Positions 37,591-49,900 are shown, counted from the first letter of the stretch. The stretch is 64,000 nt of DNA from Chiridota heheva (GCA_020152595.1 JAIGNY010001826.1:337001-401000); one strand, 5' to 3'. Made by a program: numbers and translations. The notes: generated by a model from the letters alone, not told the origin.

Positions 37591-37844
37591 CTTACTACGT
37601 AATTTTAGTTTAGAGGTGGGCTGGGTTTTTCTGGCGTAAGGCGACAAGCTTTCCTGACAGGGGGTTTAAAATAAAATATGTTACTTACACATTTTTAAAT
37701 CACTCTCTGACAGAAGAAAAACAATGTTAATGCCTGGGGGCTAGAGGTTGAGAGAGGTCAGGTGCCGGGAAAGTGGAATCAAGATCCAAGGAAACATTTT
37801 ACAAATTTCATTCAGATAAAGAGATATTGAATAAATGATTAGGA

Positions 37845-38280
37845 TAGGTCACATCCACCTCACTCACAGTCCCACCCCCTTAGTGTCTCCCTCCCAACCC
37901 TCTGCAATAACTGTCATTACCCCCTCACTGTCTACCATGTCTTCCTTGCCTGCCTCCTGTACAACCTCCCCAGAGCTTCCCTCACCTCTCACAATTTCAT
38001 TGCCGAGTTCTTCCGGAAAATTTCTCAGGATAAAATGATCTCCTTCCTTTATCATACCTCCCTCTACAACTATATTTAGTCCTTCTCTCCCACCCCCTTC
38101 CTCCATTTTTTTACACCATTGCACTCTCTCTTATGATCCAAGCTTCATGTCTATTGGCTCTCAACCTTTTCTCAGATTCTTCCTCTGAACTTTTTCCTAC
38201 CTCTGATATAAGCTAACCTCTCTGGCACAATTTGCTATTTGCTCTCATGGTGCTGTTAAGCATAACCAAACAAACAAATA
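37845..38280 (+). mobile_element. LINE 3' fragment of the same RNase H-LINE family
   Basis: It begins ATAGGTCACATCCACCTCAC, the same 5' point as the copy at 33359, and ends AACCAAACAAACAAATA. It is more diverged and has no usable frame. It sits between the two 24-bp arrays. Confidence 0.7.
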
Positions 38281-38437
38281 TATAAAAATTGCAAAAATTG
38301 AGTGATGCAGTTTGGCATAAGAAGCATACCAATGTGGCACTAGAATTGACTCACAGGCATTTCATTCATTTTCACGAGCATGTCAGTATTACAAAACAAT
38401 TATAATGACAATGCAGTAGAATGGATGTGAAAACATT

Positions 38438-39450
38438 TTTAATAGGGTACAAAATATAATATCCAATAGGGTACAAAATATAATATCCAAGAGTGCACAA
38501 AATATAATATCCAAGAGGGTACAAAATATTATACCAAGAGGGCACAAAATATAATATCCAAGGGGGTACAAAAATTTAATATCCAAGAGGGTACAAAATA
38601 TAATATCCAAAGGGTACAAAATATAATATGCAAGAGGGTACAAAATACAAAAATAATATCCAAGAGGGTACAAAGTATAATATCCAAGAGGGTACAAAAA
38701 TTATATCCAAGAGGGTACAAAATATAATAAAATACAAAATATAATATCCAAGAGGGTACAAAATATAATATCCAAGAGGGTACAAATATAGGGTACAAAA
38801 TACAAAATATAATATCAAGAGGGTACACAAAATATAATATCAGAGGGTACAAAATATAATATCCAAGAGGGTACAAAATATAATATCCAAGAGTGTACAA
38901 AATATAATATCCAAGAGGGTACAAAATATAATATCCAAGAGGTACAAAATATAATATCCAAGAGGGTACAAGAGGGTACAAAATATAATATCCAAGAGTG
39001 TACAAAATATAATATCCAAGAGGGTACAAAATATAATATCCAAGAGGGTACAAAATATAATATCCAAGAGGGTACAAAATATAATATCCCAAGAGGGTAC
39101 AAAATATAATTTCCAGAGGGTACAAATATACAAAATATATCCAAGAGGGTACAAAATATAATTTCCAAGAGGGTACAAAATATAATATCCAAGAGGGTAC
39201 AAAATATAATTTCCAAGAGGGTACAAAATATAATATCCAGGAGGGTACAAAATATAATATCCAAGGTACAAAATATAGTACAAAATATAAATTCCAAGAG
39301 GGTACAAAATATAATATCCAGGAGGATACAAAATATAATATCCAAGAGGGTACAAAATATAATATTCTAGAGGGTACAAAAGATAGTATCCAGAGGGTAT
39401 AAATGTAATTTCCAAGAAGGTACAAAATATAATATCCAAGAGTGTACAAA
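38438..39450 (+). repeat. Second 24-bp minisatellite, about 42 copies
   Basis: The unit is GGTACAAAATATAATATCCA followed by AGAG, with frequent 1-7 base indels, especially around 38640-38830 and 39110-39290. Indels break frames, yet overlapping ORFs up to 317 codons remain on the minus strand; these are artefacts. Confidence 0.95.
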
Positions 39451-40739
39451 AACGCCATTTGGCCATGGTGCCTTTCCCTCATGAGTTATGTGGAAAACAT
39501 AAAGACATGTTTCTCAGCCTCAGGACACTATGAGTGAACCTCTATCATGCTCACAGTAGAATATCTATTAGTTGAAATAGGAGATAAAATTCACATCTGT
39601 GAAGTAAGATGCAAGATTGGTATTCAAACTATTTTAAGCACATAATCAAAATTGCTTGGTTCATTTTAATGGATATGGGTAAATTCTAGAAATAGAACTA
39701 GGTAAAACTCAAAAGAAATTCTGCGATTAAAAGAAAGGCCAAGAAAGTGAAAATGTTTACCAGGTATTCCCAGGGGTGGCAGAAGGAGTTCAGGGCATTG
39801 GGGGCAGACAATCCAGTGAGGGCACATTCTTTATTTAAGATTTGTAATAAGGATCTGAAAAAAAAGTCTTCATTTCCAGTCAGAGGTGGTGGTAGATGTT
39901 TGCATCTGGGAAGCACAGGATTTTTCTGACTGACATATTTTGGAAGCATGTACGACAGCAGATGTTAATACTTTTATTTTTTCAGTAGGCAAACAGTCAT
40001 AGATGTAGGCTGTTTGGCCCAACATAAATTTTGAGAAAAGTGTGAGAAACATGTTGCCCTAGTGCCACCGGTTGGTTTCCGCCATGTTTTGGTTCCACTG
40101 TGTTAAATGCCTTCAAGGGAAGTTGTAAATAATTAAAATTGGGTCCTTAAGAATGGGATTTTATAAAGGTACTTCTTGTTCCTGTCCACCCCTTACTCTA
40201 TGGCAATGGGGGCAGTGGCCCTCATGGTTCCCCACCCCTGAATATCCTCTGTAAGGATGAAAATTTTATGTTGCAGTATATCAAGTGTATGTGTTAGATC
40301 ATACACTTCAGTGATCTATTGAGCTTCTGAAATTTGTTTGCCAGAGCTGGTTGTTGAAAATGGTGGCAGTATTTCACATTGCTGCTATTTTATTTGATGA
40401 CAACTTGAAGCGTGGTGAAACTTTTCAAGGAGACATGAAATCTGACATAATCCTTATTTCATATGGTATAAATAAAACTCTTCTGACCAAGGTTCATACC
40501 TCCTGAAGCAATTAACACATTTATTGTAATTATTAAAAACTATAATGCTACTACTAAATAGTTTCATTGGAGCTGCCATTTTGATTTAAAAACATGCAGA
40601 ATATGATGTCATCAGCCCAAAAGGATTTTGGAATGCTTTGTATTTCTATATAAGCTACCTCAAGTTTTGTAGCTTATGAAAAATGTTTTTTGGTTCTGAT
40701 GTGATAGCATCAGGAACCTAAGCAGAACCTAACACAATG

Positions 40740-40890
40740 GCATGTGTATGTGTGTGTGTATGTATGTATGTATATGTGTATGTATGTATGTATGTATGTA
40801 TGTATGTATGTATGTATGTATGTGTGTGTTGGTATGTATGTGTGTATGTATGTGTGTATGTGTTTTTGTATAGGTGTACATGTTTTTGTA
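40740..40890 (+). repeat. TATG/TGTG microsatellite
   Basis: ATGTATGTATGT and GTGTGTATG runs next to the start of the hairpin-ended repeat, copy B. The Cys/Val-rich ORF across it is an artefact. Confidence 0.9.
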
Positions 40891-40918
40891 TGGGTGTATG
40901 TATGTTTATGATGGCCAG

Positions 40919-42125
40919 TAGGCTTGGGCGATATATCGATATTTCGATATATTTCGATATTGACCTATATCGATATGGCCGATATTGAGTTCAAGGTCAT
41001 TATCGACATATCGATATTATGTTTTTCAATAATACACAATACATGAACTATTACAAAACTAAACATGACTATCAAACATCCAAGTATTTTTTATTAAGCA
41101 GCCACAAAAAGTTAATAAATTTCATTTATATCAAAGTTTCAGGCAGTCAGTTATGATAAAACTTTATTAAAACATTAATATTGTGATAACAATTACCCAA
41201 AAATCCTTCCATGAACAAAAAACCACTTGACTCGCGGAGTACAGAGGCATTGCGCAATACTTCAACTTTACACTTGATGGCTTACTATGTTCAGACAACA
41301 AAAATCATAAGATGTTGAATCCTCAAACATCGTGTTAAGTTTCCTCAAAAGGAATACTGAATCTGAATTTTTAAATCAAACAGTCATTAATTGACAAATT
41401 ACTGACAAAATTATGAGGTTTTTCTCACTATTTTGTTCGTTCAGAAAGTCTAAAGTAAAAGTGACAAACTGGTCTTGCCAGATCGATCAGATAATGTACA
41501 GTGCAGTAACTACATACACACACAGTATCGCTACTGTACAGTACTTTACTATGAACACACATACCATCTACCACTGTTTCTTCTTAGTGACAACACTCGT
41601 GCGATGATAGAAGCAGATTAGAAATTCAATAATATGCATCATATATGGACTTCTGAATTTCTAGAAGTCCATATAATGCTACCAAAATAATGCCTCTTTA
41701 GTACAACTTTAATGAGAAGTAAGTGAGTTATAAAATTTTAAGAAGAATTGGAGCCGATTTTTGTTAGGCATACAGTGTAGGCCTAATACCAGTTCCACAA
41801 CATTTTTTTTTTAAAGAATATGCGAGGCCTAAACTTTTTCAAAGTTTCTGTGATTGATCTTTTGAGATAGAAACCATGTAAAGAACATTTTTAAACATAA
41901 TGGGTGTTTATTTGAAGATCATATGTATATATTTTGCAGTGATTTCTGTTAATTTGTACAAAAAGTTTTACTTGACATTTTTGAGCGAGGCGAGATTACC
42001 TTGCCCAGAACAGTACATACAGCTTACGTATGCGTCCTATAATTTGCATATCGATATTTCGATATTATCGATATTTTTCAGGCGATATATCGATATTGCA
42101 TTATGTTCAATATCGCCCAAGCCTA
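40919..42125. mobile_element. hAT-like non-autonomous DNA transposon with perfect 8-bp target duplication
   Basis: The element starts TAGGCTTGGGCGATAT and ends ATATCGCCCAAGCCTA, a 16-bp perfect terminal inverted repeat. It is bordered by the 8-bp direct repeat ATGGCCAG at 40911-40918 and 42126-42133. An 8-bp target duplication is characteristic of the hAT superfamily. Both ends carry dense ATATCGATA-type motifs. No transposase frame is present across its 1207 bp, so it would need a transposase supplied in trans. Confidence 0.85.
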
Positions 42126-44029
42126 ATGGCCAGATCGTAAACACAACATCTCAAGAATGATACACTCGATTTATGTCATACAGTATATGGCACACTTATA
42201 GCCCATGGTCTGTAGATGTGCCCTTATTGTTTTTGATGGTGATGTCATGCATATTAATGAGTAGGCGGGGCTTATTGTAAACATCTTGAAATACTCATAT
42301 TTGACAACATGTCTGTTTTGTTTCATATTTGGTCTATAATAATAATAATGATACATAAATTTATATAGCGCTAATTTTTTAAAAACATTCAAAAGCGCTT
42401 TACATACAAGGAAATTACGATACGAAAACAAAAATAAGAATACAGAAATGACAACATGAATAGAAATACAATGGATCAAGCTGCACATTAGATTAATGTC
42501 TTTTTAAACAAAAAAGTTTTAAGCTTAGTTTTGAAGGAGGTCAGGGATACATTATGTTCATGACATGTTCATGACATAAAAACATTGAATTTCATTAATA
42601 TGCATAGTGGGTGGGGCTTAATATGATTTTGCTGAACAGAGCTTGTAAACTGGATTCATGTCATATTTGATACACAGATAACCCATGGTCTGTAGATGTG
42701 CCCTATTGATTTTGATGATGATGTCATGCATATTAATGAGTAGGTGGGCTTGATATACAAATCTTGAAATGCTCTTATTTTGACAATCACATGTCTGTTT
42801 TGTTTAATATTTGTTATATCAATGATATTAGCTAGTGTGTATATTTTCATAATATAAAAACGTTGCTTTTCATTGATATGCAGGGCGTAATATGATTTTG
42901 TAAACAAAAAGTACAAGTAAACATGATATCTCAAGAACTACTGTATGAACTGGATTCACATCATGTGTGGTACACAGATAGCTCATGGTGTGCAGATGTG
43001 ACATAATGTTTGTGGTGTTGATTTATGCATATTAATAAGTGGCAGGGCTTAAAGTTAAAATTTTGAAAAAAGTGTTAAATGAGCAACTGTATGTCCGTTT
43101 CGCATCATATTGTGCATGAAAATTTTGTTGGTTATTGTGTACCTGCTTATTTATGTTCAGTTATCATTGATATGCATGGTGGGTGTGGCTTAATGTGAAA
43201 GTGCTAAATGATGTAAACAACAAACGACATATCAGATTTATTCTATATGTGGTACACAGATTGGTCATAGTCTGTATGTATGTTCTAATGTTGTGCAGTA
43301 ATGTCATGAATGCTATTGAGTAGGCGGGGCTTACTGACAAATTCTTGAAAATGGATAAATGAGTAATCGTTCGTTTTTGCACCATACTTGCTTTGATGAT
43401 GATGTTAATTATTGTGCAAATGTAATGTTGTCAACATATTGATTGATCTGCATGGTGGGTGTGGTGTGGCTTATGAATAAATATGGAACAAATATTTCAT
43501 GATATGCAATGACATAACAGTTAATACAAACTGTGCAAATCATTCAGCTTATGAAAAAGCATCAGAACCATAAAACCTTTTGGTTCTGGTTTCTTTTGTA
43601 AGTGTCAAGGATATTTTTGTGTTTACATTAAATTATCAAAACATGCTGTTAAAACTTTGTGTCACATCAATTTGGAATAAAACCTGTAATCATATATATA
43701 AAGAAATATATTATAATCCTTATGTCCATGCTGAGGAAATTATGTTATCATGCACAATATTTCAGTACCGTACAGAATTGAACAAAATGGCAGCCACCAT
43801 GTGTCAACTTCAAACATAAATAACTTGAGATAGGGATAAGATAACCAACTTTTTCTAAAAATAAAATCGGAACCTTAGCAAAGTTCTATATGAGTAGTCT
43901 TAGTATTATTCAAAAGTACTCTAATATTTCTTACACAAAATATAACATTTTTATAGGAGTTATGTTAAAGATTTTTGAGAAAAACTAGTTTGAAAATGGG
44001 TAAAACTCAAAAAATTGTTTAAAAATTGA

Positions 44030-44031
<2 letters not shown>

Positions 44032-44062
<31 letters not shown>
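44032..44062. repeat. TA dinucleotide microsatellite
   Basis: An uninterrupted TA run of about 15 units. Confidence 0.95.
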
Positions 44063-44066
<4 letters not shown>

Positions 44067-44384
44067 GAAACTTTAAGATCACTTTTTTGCTTCAAAATCA
44101 AACTGGCAAGTCATAAGACATGACAGTATTGATTTCTGGTCGAATTTTTATTATACCAATCTGCAGTCTTTAAAAATTTCATGAATTTGTGCCATTTTTG
44201 ACACTATATTTTTAAAACATCGTGTATCATAACTGTAAGTCACACATGCTTCATTGAGCTGGCATTCAAAACTGCTTGAAATTCTTTTTCATTTGTTATA
44301 TAAATAAATGCACTTATAACTATAATGACCCAAAGCTTTAAGAATTAATTTTCACCTTCGAGTAAATAATTACTACAAAGTGTA

Positions 44385-44450
44385 GCAGTTATCAACGCGT
44401 ACTAGCACACGAGCACACCAGGTTCAAGCCTCCAGAGATACTACCGCACT
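44385..44450 (+). mobile_element. tRNA-like SINE head fragment
   Basis: GTGTAGCAGTTATCAACG followed about 35 bp later by GGTTCAAGCC has the spacing of a tRNA A- and B-box. There is no matching acceptor stem, so it is not called a tRNA gene. Confidence 0.4.
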
Positions 44451-44829
44451 GAAATTGTTATGTTGTGGTTTGCAGGGGTCATTTGGCTAAAGTTATTTTT
44501 TGTATTTTCTCATCTTTCCCTTTTAGCTAAAAATCGTAGATTAGCATCATTGAAAAGATTTTTTTTTTATAAAGACTCTAAATATGTATCACAGAACTCT
44601 TGTTTTCACTAAATACAAGTAATTATACGTGCAAAGATTGGCCCATTTGTTGGCCGAATTTGGTCCAAAATGCTTAATTTGCTAAGCTTGTCCGATTTTT
44701 TCTAATTTTGCTTTCATTACTCAAAGATCAATATCTTGGCTTTCATTTAAACCAGACTTGTAATGAAAGAAAATAAAAGGAAAGTTGTCAAAAATTCATA
44801 TGAAACAAAAAAAGGACACAAATTTGGCT

Positions 44830-44920
44830 GACATTTTTCGAACTACTGGTAGAGTAAGGGTTAAGATTTGTATCCTCTATCATATGAAATAATGATTGTA
44901 TCAGACTTTGTCTCCTTTAA
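44830..44920. mobile_element. MITE family 3, isolated arm
   Basis: TCCTCTATCATATGAAATAA followed by ATCAGACTTTGTCTCCTTTA matches the end of the 58456-59078 copy. It directly abuts a second small inverted-repeat element. Confidence 0.6.
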
Positions 44921-45088
44921 AGGCCAGTTGTCGTCTTTACCGTTGGAGGTAAATGAAATTCAAATCCTGTGTTATGATTGGCTGAAACACAATGGTATAG
45001 CATGCACTTCTCTATTGATAGGCCAATCAGTATCGTTTTGGAATAAATTGTATGCCGCCACATTTTAATCATGATAGATGGCCTTTAA
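44917..45088. mobile_element. Short inverted-repeat element (172 bp)
   Basis: The ends TTAAAGGCCA and TGGCCTTTAA are inverted copies, with further loose pairing inside (GATTGGCTG versus GGCCAATCAG). A similar end, GTTAAAGGCCATATATC, occurs alone at 25928. Confidence 0.6.
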
Positions 45089-45254
45089 CTTCTAAGGGAA
45101 AATAACATAAACCCATATGGTAAAGAGAATTGACAAAGTGGATCTAATTTTTCGGAGGTGTTTACTGGAATGTCTTTAGTTTCAAAACAAATTTAGTTGA
45201 GATGATTTACTAATAAATTGTTGTAATTAATAAAGATGTTTATGTTTTTTACAG

Positions 45255-45385
45255 GAATGGGTAACAGCCACAGATATTCTCATTATGCTGAGCAGATTAA
45301 ATACATTTGGTGATGAAGTTTTCAGAGTGCCAGATGTCCTTCGTTCATACTACTATGCTATCTCCGATTTCTCTATTGGAGGAAG
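45255..45385 (+). CDS. LAMC1: Laminin subunit gamma, next LN-domain exon
   Basis: After the acceptor TTTTTTACAG the exon opens in phase 0 and encodes [20 protein letters not shown], then [20 protein letters not shown] and IGGR. This is the C-terminal part of the laminin gamma LN domain, directly before the first laminin-type EGF repeat, which normally starts Cys-x-Cys-Asn-Gly. It ends AG before the donor GTAAG, splitting the arginine codon (phase 2). The peptide continues without a gap from the SPVLQ end of the 33029-33329 exon, so the 11.9-kb region between is a single intron. I see no first LE-domain exon (Cys-x-Cys-Asn-Gly-His) between 45386 and 64000, so the next exon probably lies beyond the window. 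No defect is visible in this exon. Confidence 0.96.
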
Positions 45386-45394
45386 GTAAGAAGT

Positions 45395-45448
45395 AAGCTT
45401 TCACGGTCTACCGGTTTTGTAACTAAAACCGGTAGATCGTGCAAGCTT
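45395..45448. other. Strong hairpin just inside the laminin intron
   Basis: Arms of 24 bp beginning AAGCTTTCACGG and ending ATCGTGCAAGCTT pair with only two mismatches around a 6-nt loop. The core is CTACCGGTTTT/AAAACCGGTAG. It starts 9 bases after the splice donor. A tiny MITE or a folded pre-mRNA element are both possible. Confidence 0.8.
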
Positions 45449-45879
45449 AGAAGTAACAATGGTTTGTTCTGCTTAAAGAAAAGGAGTCAAAAACTTGAGC
45501 TTAATTGGAACAAATATGCTATAGACCGTATAAATATTCAAAAAGGTTAATTAAAACATTGGTTAAAGAATGGTTACAGCATGGGTGTACCTCTATGGTT
45601 ACAGCATCATGAATCTTAAGGCCTTCAATTCTGTGACATCACAACAAGAAAATCTATAAATTTCCTTAAAATGTTAAACTTGCATTTTATTCTTCACCAA
45701 AGATATTTGAATGGGAGCAGTTGAATATAAACAAGACGTTTGATTCTCCCTTACACCTATCAAAATTTAGCAAGAAAAAACAGTCTAATGATTTTCAATG
45801 ACTGAGATTTAGAAAAGAAATTTCAGTGAAATAATATGAGCTTGCCCTCTCTTTCATACATCACAATTACTGCATGCAC

Positions 45880-46446
45880 TAAAGGAATATTCCTGTGGAT
45901 TTTCATTTGTTCATATATGATAGAGAAAATTTTAGAAACAAAGTGGTGAAAAAAAATATGTTAATATCTTATTCTGTTTAGAAGTTACAAAATTTTAAAG
46001 TATTTTTGGATTTGAACAAAAGTGACTGATTGGTAACATCTGTGATGTCATAGAGACAATTTCAACAAAACATCTTTTGTCGTTTAAAAAACATGATTTG
46101 GATTTTTTTCTCATTGTAAATGTGATGTACACCAAGAAAAAATGTTTTCTTGTAAATTATTTATTCCACTCTATTTCTATAATAATCAAAAATGCTGTTT
46201 GATAATGTAAAAAAGTGTGATTAAATTCAGAAGAAATACATAGGAACTGTGCTGGAATTGCCTTGATGACATCACCAAGCTGAAGGACATATTATTGTAC
46301 GAGGTGTTTTAAGAACATTTTTCTACTCTTTTAATTGTTATAACTTCTAAACGGAATAAGATATTAACATAGTTTTTTCACCACTTTGTTTCTACAAATT
46401 TTCTCTATCATATATGAAAAAATGAAAATCCACAGAAATATTCCTT
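45880..46446. mobile_element. MITE family 2, complete copy
   Basis: It starts AAAGGAATATTCCTGTGGAT and ends with the inverted counterpart ATCCACAGAAATATTCCTT. The arms are about 150 bp and carry AGAAACAAAGTGGTGAAAAA and its complement. No coding frame. Confidence 0.8.
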
Positions 46447-46866
46447 ATATTTATGGGATTATTCCTTAAATCCATGGGAATATTACTCAAATCATAATGG
46501 GAATATTCCTTAAATCCATGGGAACATCCTTAAATCCATGGAAACATTCCTTTAATCCACGGAAACATCCCTTAATCCACGGTAACATTCCTTAAATCCA
46601 CGGAAACATTCCTTAATCCACGGGAACATTCCTTAAATTCACGGGAACATTCCTTAAATCCACGGGAATATTCCTTAAATCCACAGGAACATTCCTTAAA
46701 TCCATGGGAACATTCCTTAAATCCACGGGAATATTCCTTTAATCCAGAGAATATTCCTTAAATCCATGGGAATATTCTTTAAATCCATGGAATATTCCTT
46801 AAATCCATGGGAATATTCCTTAAATCTATGGGAATATTCCTTAAATCCATGGGAATATTCCTTAAG
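46426..46866 (+). repeat. 21-bp minisatellite, about 21 copies, starting in register with a MITE end
   Basis: Units of the type AATCCATGGGAATATTCCTT (20 of the 21 bp) run from 46426 to 46866. The first unit, 46426-46446, is itself the last 21 bp of the MITE at 45880-46446. Each unit carries the palindrome GGAATATTCC. Confidence 0.9.
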
Positions 46867-46929
46867 GACTCTTGAAACTTTGATAAGCCATAAGTTGGAA
46901 ACTGCCAGTGCTTTTGATGTAGTTTTTTA

Positions 46930-49900
46930 AAACCATTCTCTTCAGAATGTTTATTAAAACCATTCTGTTCAGAATGTTTAATAAAACCACTCTGTACAGA
47001 ATGTTTAATAAAACCATTCTGTTCAGAATGTTTAATAAAACCATTCTGTTCAGAATGTTTGATAAAACCATTCTGTTCAGAATGTTTAATAAAAAGTATT
47101 CTGTTCAGAATGTTTAATAAAACCATTCTGTTCAGAATGTTTAATAAAACCATTCTGCTCAGAATGTTTAATAAAACCACTCTGCTCAGAATGTTTAATA
47201 AAACCACTCAGTACAGAATGTTGAATAAAACCATTCTGTTCAGAATGTTTAATAAAACCATTCTGTTCAGAATGTTTAATAAAACCATTCTGTTCAGAAT
47301 GTTTAATAAAAGTATTCTGTTCAGAATGTTTAATAAAACCATTCTGCTCAGAATGTTTAATAAAACCACTCTGCTCAGAATGTTTAATAAAACCATTCTG
47401 TTCAGAATGTTTAATAAAAGTATTCTGTTCAGAATGTTTAATGAAACCATTCTGTTCAGAATGTTTAATAAAACTACTCTGCTCAAAATGTTTAATAAAA
47501 CCATTCGGTTCAGAATGTGTAGTAAAACCACTCTGTACAGAATGTTTAATAAAACCATTCTGTTCAGAATGTTTAATAAAACCATTCGGTTCAGAATGTG
47601 TAATAAAACCATTCTGTACAGAATGTTTAATAAAACCATTCGGTTCAGAATGTTTAATAAAACCATTCTGTTCAGAATGTTTAATAAAACCATTCTGTTC
47701 AGAATGTTTAATAAAAGTATTCTGCTCAGAATGTTTAATAAAACCATTCGGTTCAGAATGTGTAATAAAACTACTCTGTTCAGAATGTTTAATAAAACCA
47801 TTCTGTTCAGAATGTTTAATAAAACCATTCGGTTCAGAATGTGTAATAAAACCATTCTGTTCAGAATGTTTAATAAAACTACTCTGCTCAGAATGTTTAA
47901 TAAAACCATTCGGTTCAGAATGTGTAATAAAACTACTCTGCTCAGAATGTTTAATAAAAGTATTCTGTTCAGAATGTGTAATAAAACCACTCTGCTCAGA
48001 ATGTTTAATAAAACCATTCTGTTCAGAATGTTTAATAAAAGTATTCTGCTCAGAATGTTTAATAAAAGTATTCTGTACAGAATGTTTAATAAAACCATTC
48101 TGTCAGAATGTTCAATAAAAGTATTCTGTACAGAATGTTTAATAAAAGTATTCTGTTCAGAATGTGTAATAAAACCACTCTGCTCAGAATGTTTAATAAA
48201 ACCATTCTGTTCAGAATGTTGAATAAAACCATTCGGTTCAGAATGTTTAATAAAAGTATTCTGTTCAGAATGTGTAATAAAACCACTCTGCTCAGAATGT
48301 TTAATAAAACCACTCTGCTCAGAATGTTTAATAAAACCATTCTGCTCAGAATGTTTAATAAAACCACTCTGCTCAGAATGTTTAATAAAACCATTCTGCT
48401 CAGAATGTTTAATAAAAGTATTCTGCTCAGAATGTTTAATAAAAGTATTCTGTTCAGAATGTTTAATAAAACCATTATGTACAGAATGTTTAATAAAACC
48501 ATTCTGTTCAGAATGTTTAATAAAACCATTCTCTTCAGAATGTTTAATAAAAGTATTCTGTACAGAATGTTGAATAAAACCATTCTGTTCAGAATGTTGA
48601 ATAAAACCATTCTGTTCAGAATGTTCAATAAATCGATATTGTTCAGAATGTTTAATAAAAGTATTCTGTACAGAATGTTTAATAAAACCATTCTGCTCAG
48701 AATGTTTAATAAAAGTATTCTGTACAGAATGTTTAATAAAACCATTCTGTACAGAATGTTTAATAAAAGTATTCGGTTCAGAATGTTTAATAAAAGTATT
48801 CTGTACAGAATGTTGAATAAAACCATTCTGTTCAGAATGTTTAATAAAAGTATTCTGTTCAGAATGTTTAATAAAACCATTCTGTTCAGAATGTTTAATA
48901 AAACCATTCTGTTCAGAATGTTTAATAAAACCATTCGGTTCAGAATGTTTAATAAAACTACTCTGCTCAGAATGTTTAATAAAACCATTCGGTTCAGAAT
49001 GTGTAATAAAACTACTCTGCTCAGAATGTTTAATAAAACCATTCTGTTCAGAATGTTTAATAAAAGTATTCTGTTCAGAATGTTTAATAAAACCATTCTG
49101 TACAGAATGTTTAATAAAACTACTCTGCTCAGAATGTTTAATAAAACCATTCGGTTCAGAATGTTTAATAAAACTACTCTGCTCAGAATGTTTAATAAAA
49201 CCATTCGGTTCAGAATGTGTAATAAAACTACTCTGTTCAGAATGTTTAATAAAACCATTCTGTTCAGAATGTTTAATAAAACCATTCTGTTCAGAATGTT
49301 TAATAAAACCATTCTGTTCAGAATGTTTAATAAAAGTATTCTGTTCAAATGTTTAATAAAACCATTCTGTACAGAATGTTTAATAAAACTATTCTGTTCA
49401 GAATGTTCAATAAATCGATATTGTTCAGAATGTTTAATAAAAGTATTCTGTTCAGAATGTTTAATAAAACCATTCTGCTCAGAATGTTTAATAAAAGTAT
49501 TCTGTTCAGAATGTTTAATAAAACCATTCTGTCAGAATGTTCAATAAATCGATATTGTTCAGAATGTTTAATAAAACCATTCTGTACAGAATGTTTAATA
49601 AAACCATTCTGCTCAGAATGTTTAATAAAACCATTCTGCTCAGAATGTTTAATAAAACCATTCTGTTCAGAATGTTTAATAAAACCATTCTGCTCAGAAT
49701 GTTTAATAAAAGTATTCTGTTCAGAATGTTTAATAAAACCATTCTGTCAGAATGTTCAATAAATCGATATTGTTCAGAATGTTTAATAAAACCATTCTGT
49801 ACAGAATGTTTAATAAAACCATTCTGCTCAGAATGTTTAATAAAAGTATTCTGCTCAGAATGTTTAATAAATCCATACTGTTCAGAATGTTTAATGAAAC

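Larger units (their letters stand above)
40692..43592 (+). mobile_element. Hairpin-ended repeat element with internal tandem blocks, copy B
   Basis: It starts GGTTCTGATGTGATAGCATC, whose right part folds back to GGAACC, and ends near AAACCTTTTGGTTCTGG, also a hairpin. Next to the start is a (TATG)n microsatellite at 40740-40880. The interior repeats a block of about 290 bp several times, recognisable by GATAGCCCATGGTC and ATGCATATTAATGAGTAGG. The hAT-like element sits inside it. No coding frame is seen. It has the same architecture as 20616-22835. Confidence 0.7.
40425..43855. mobile_element. MITE family 3, copy split by a 2.9-kb insertion
   Basis: The left part 40425-40691 and right part 43593-43855 match consecutive pieces of the complete copy at 58456-59078 read on the minus strand. 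The hairpin-ended repeat of 40692-43592 lies between them. Confidence 0.7.
33330..45254 (+). other. Laminin gamma intron between the two LN-domain exons (11.9 kb)
   Basis: The interval is bounded by a GT donor at 33330 and an AG acceptor ending at 45254, phase 0. It contains, in order, a LINE 3' fragment beginning about 30 bp inside the intron, a 3.4-kb array of 24-bp units, another LINE 3' fragment, a 1-kb array of a different 24-bp unit, and a nested set of three transposons. The stretches 33810-34230 and 39460-40425 hold no gene or repeat that I recognise. Confidence 0.9.

Noticed and set aside
38529..39482. 317-codon aromatic-rich membrane protein
   Set aside because: Three overlapping frames of the same kind exist, as expected from the second 24-bp array with indels.
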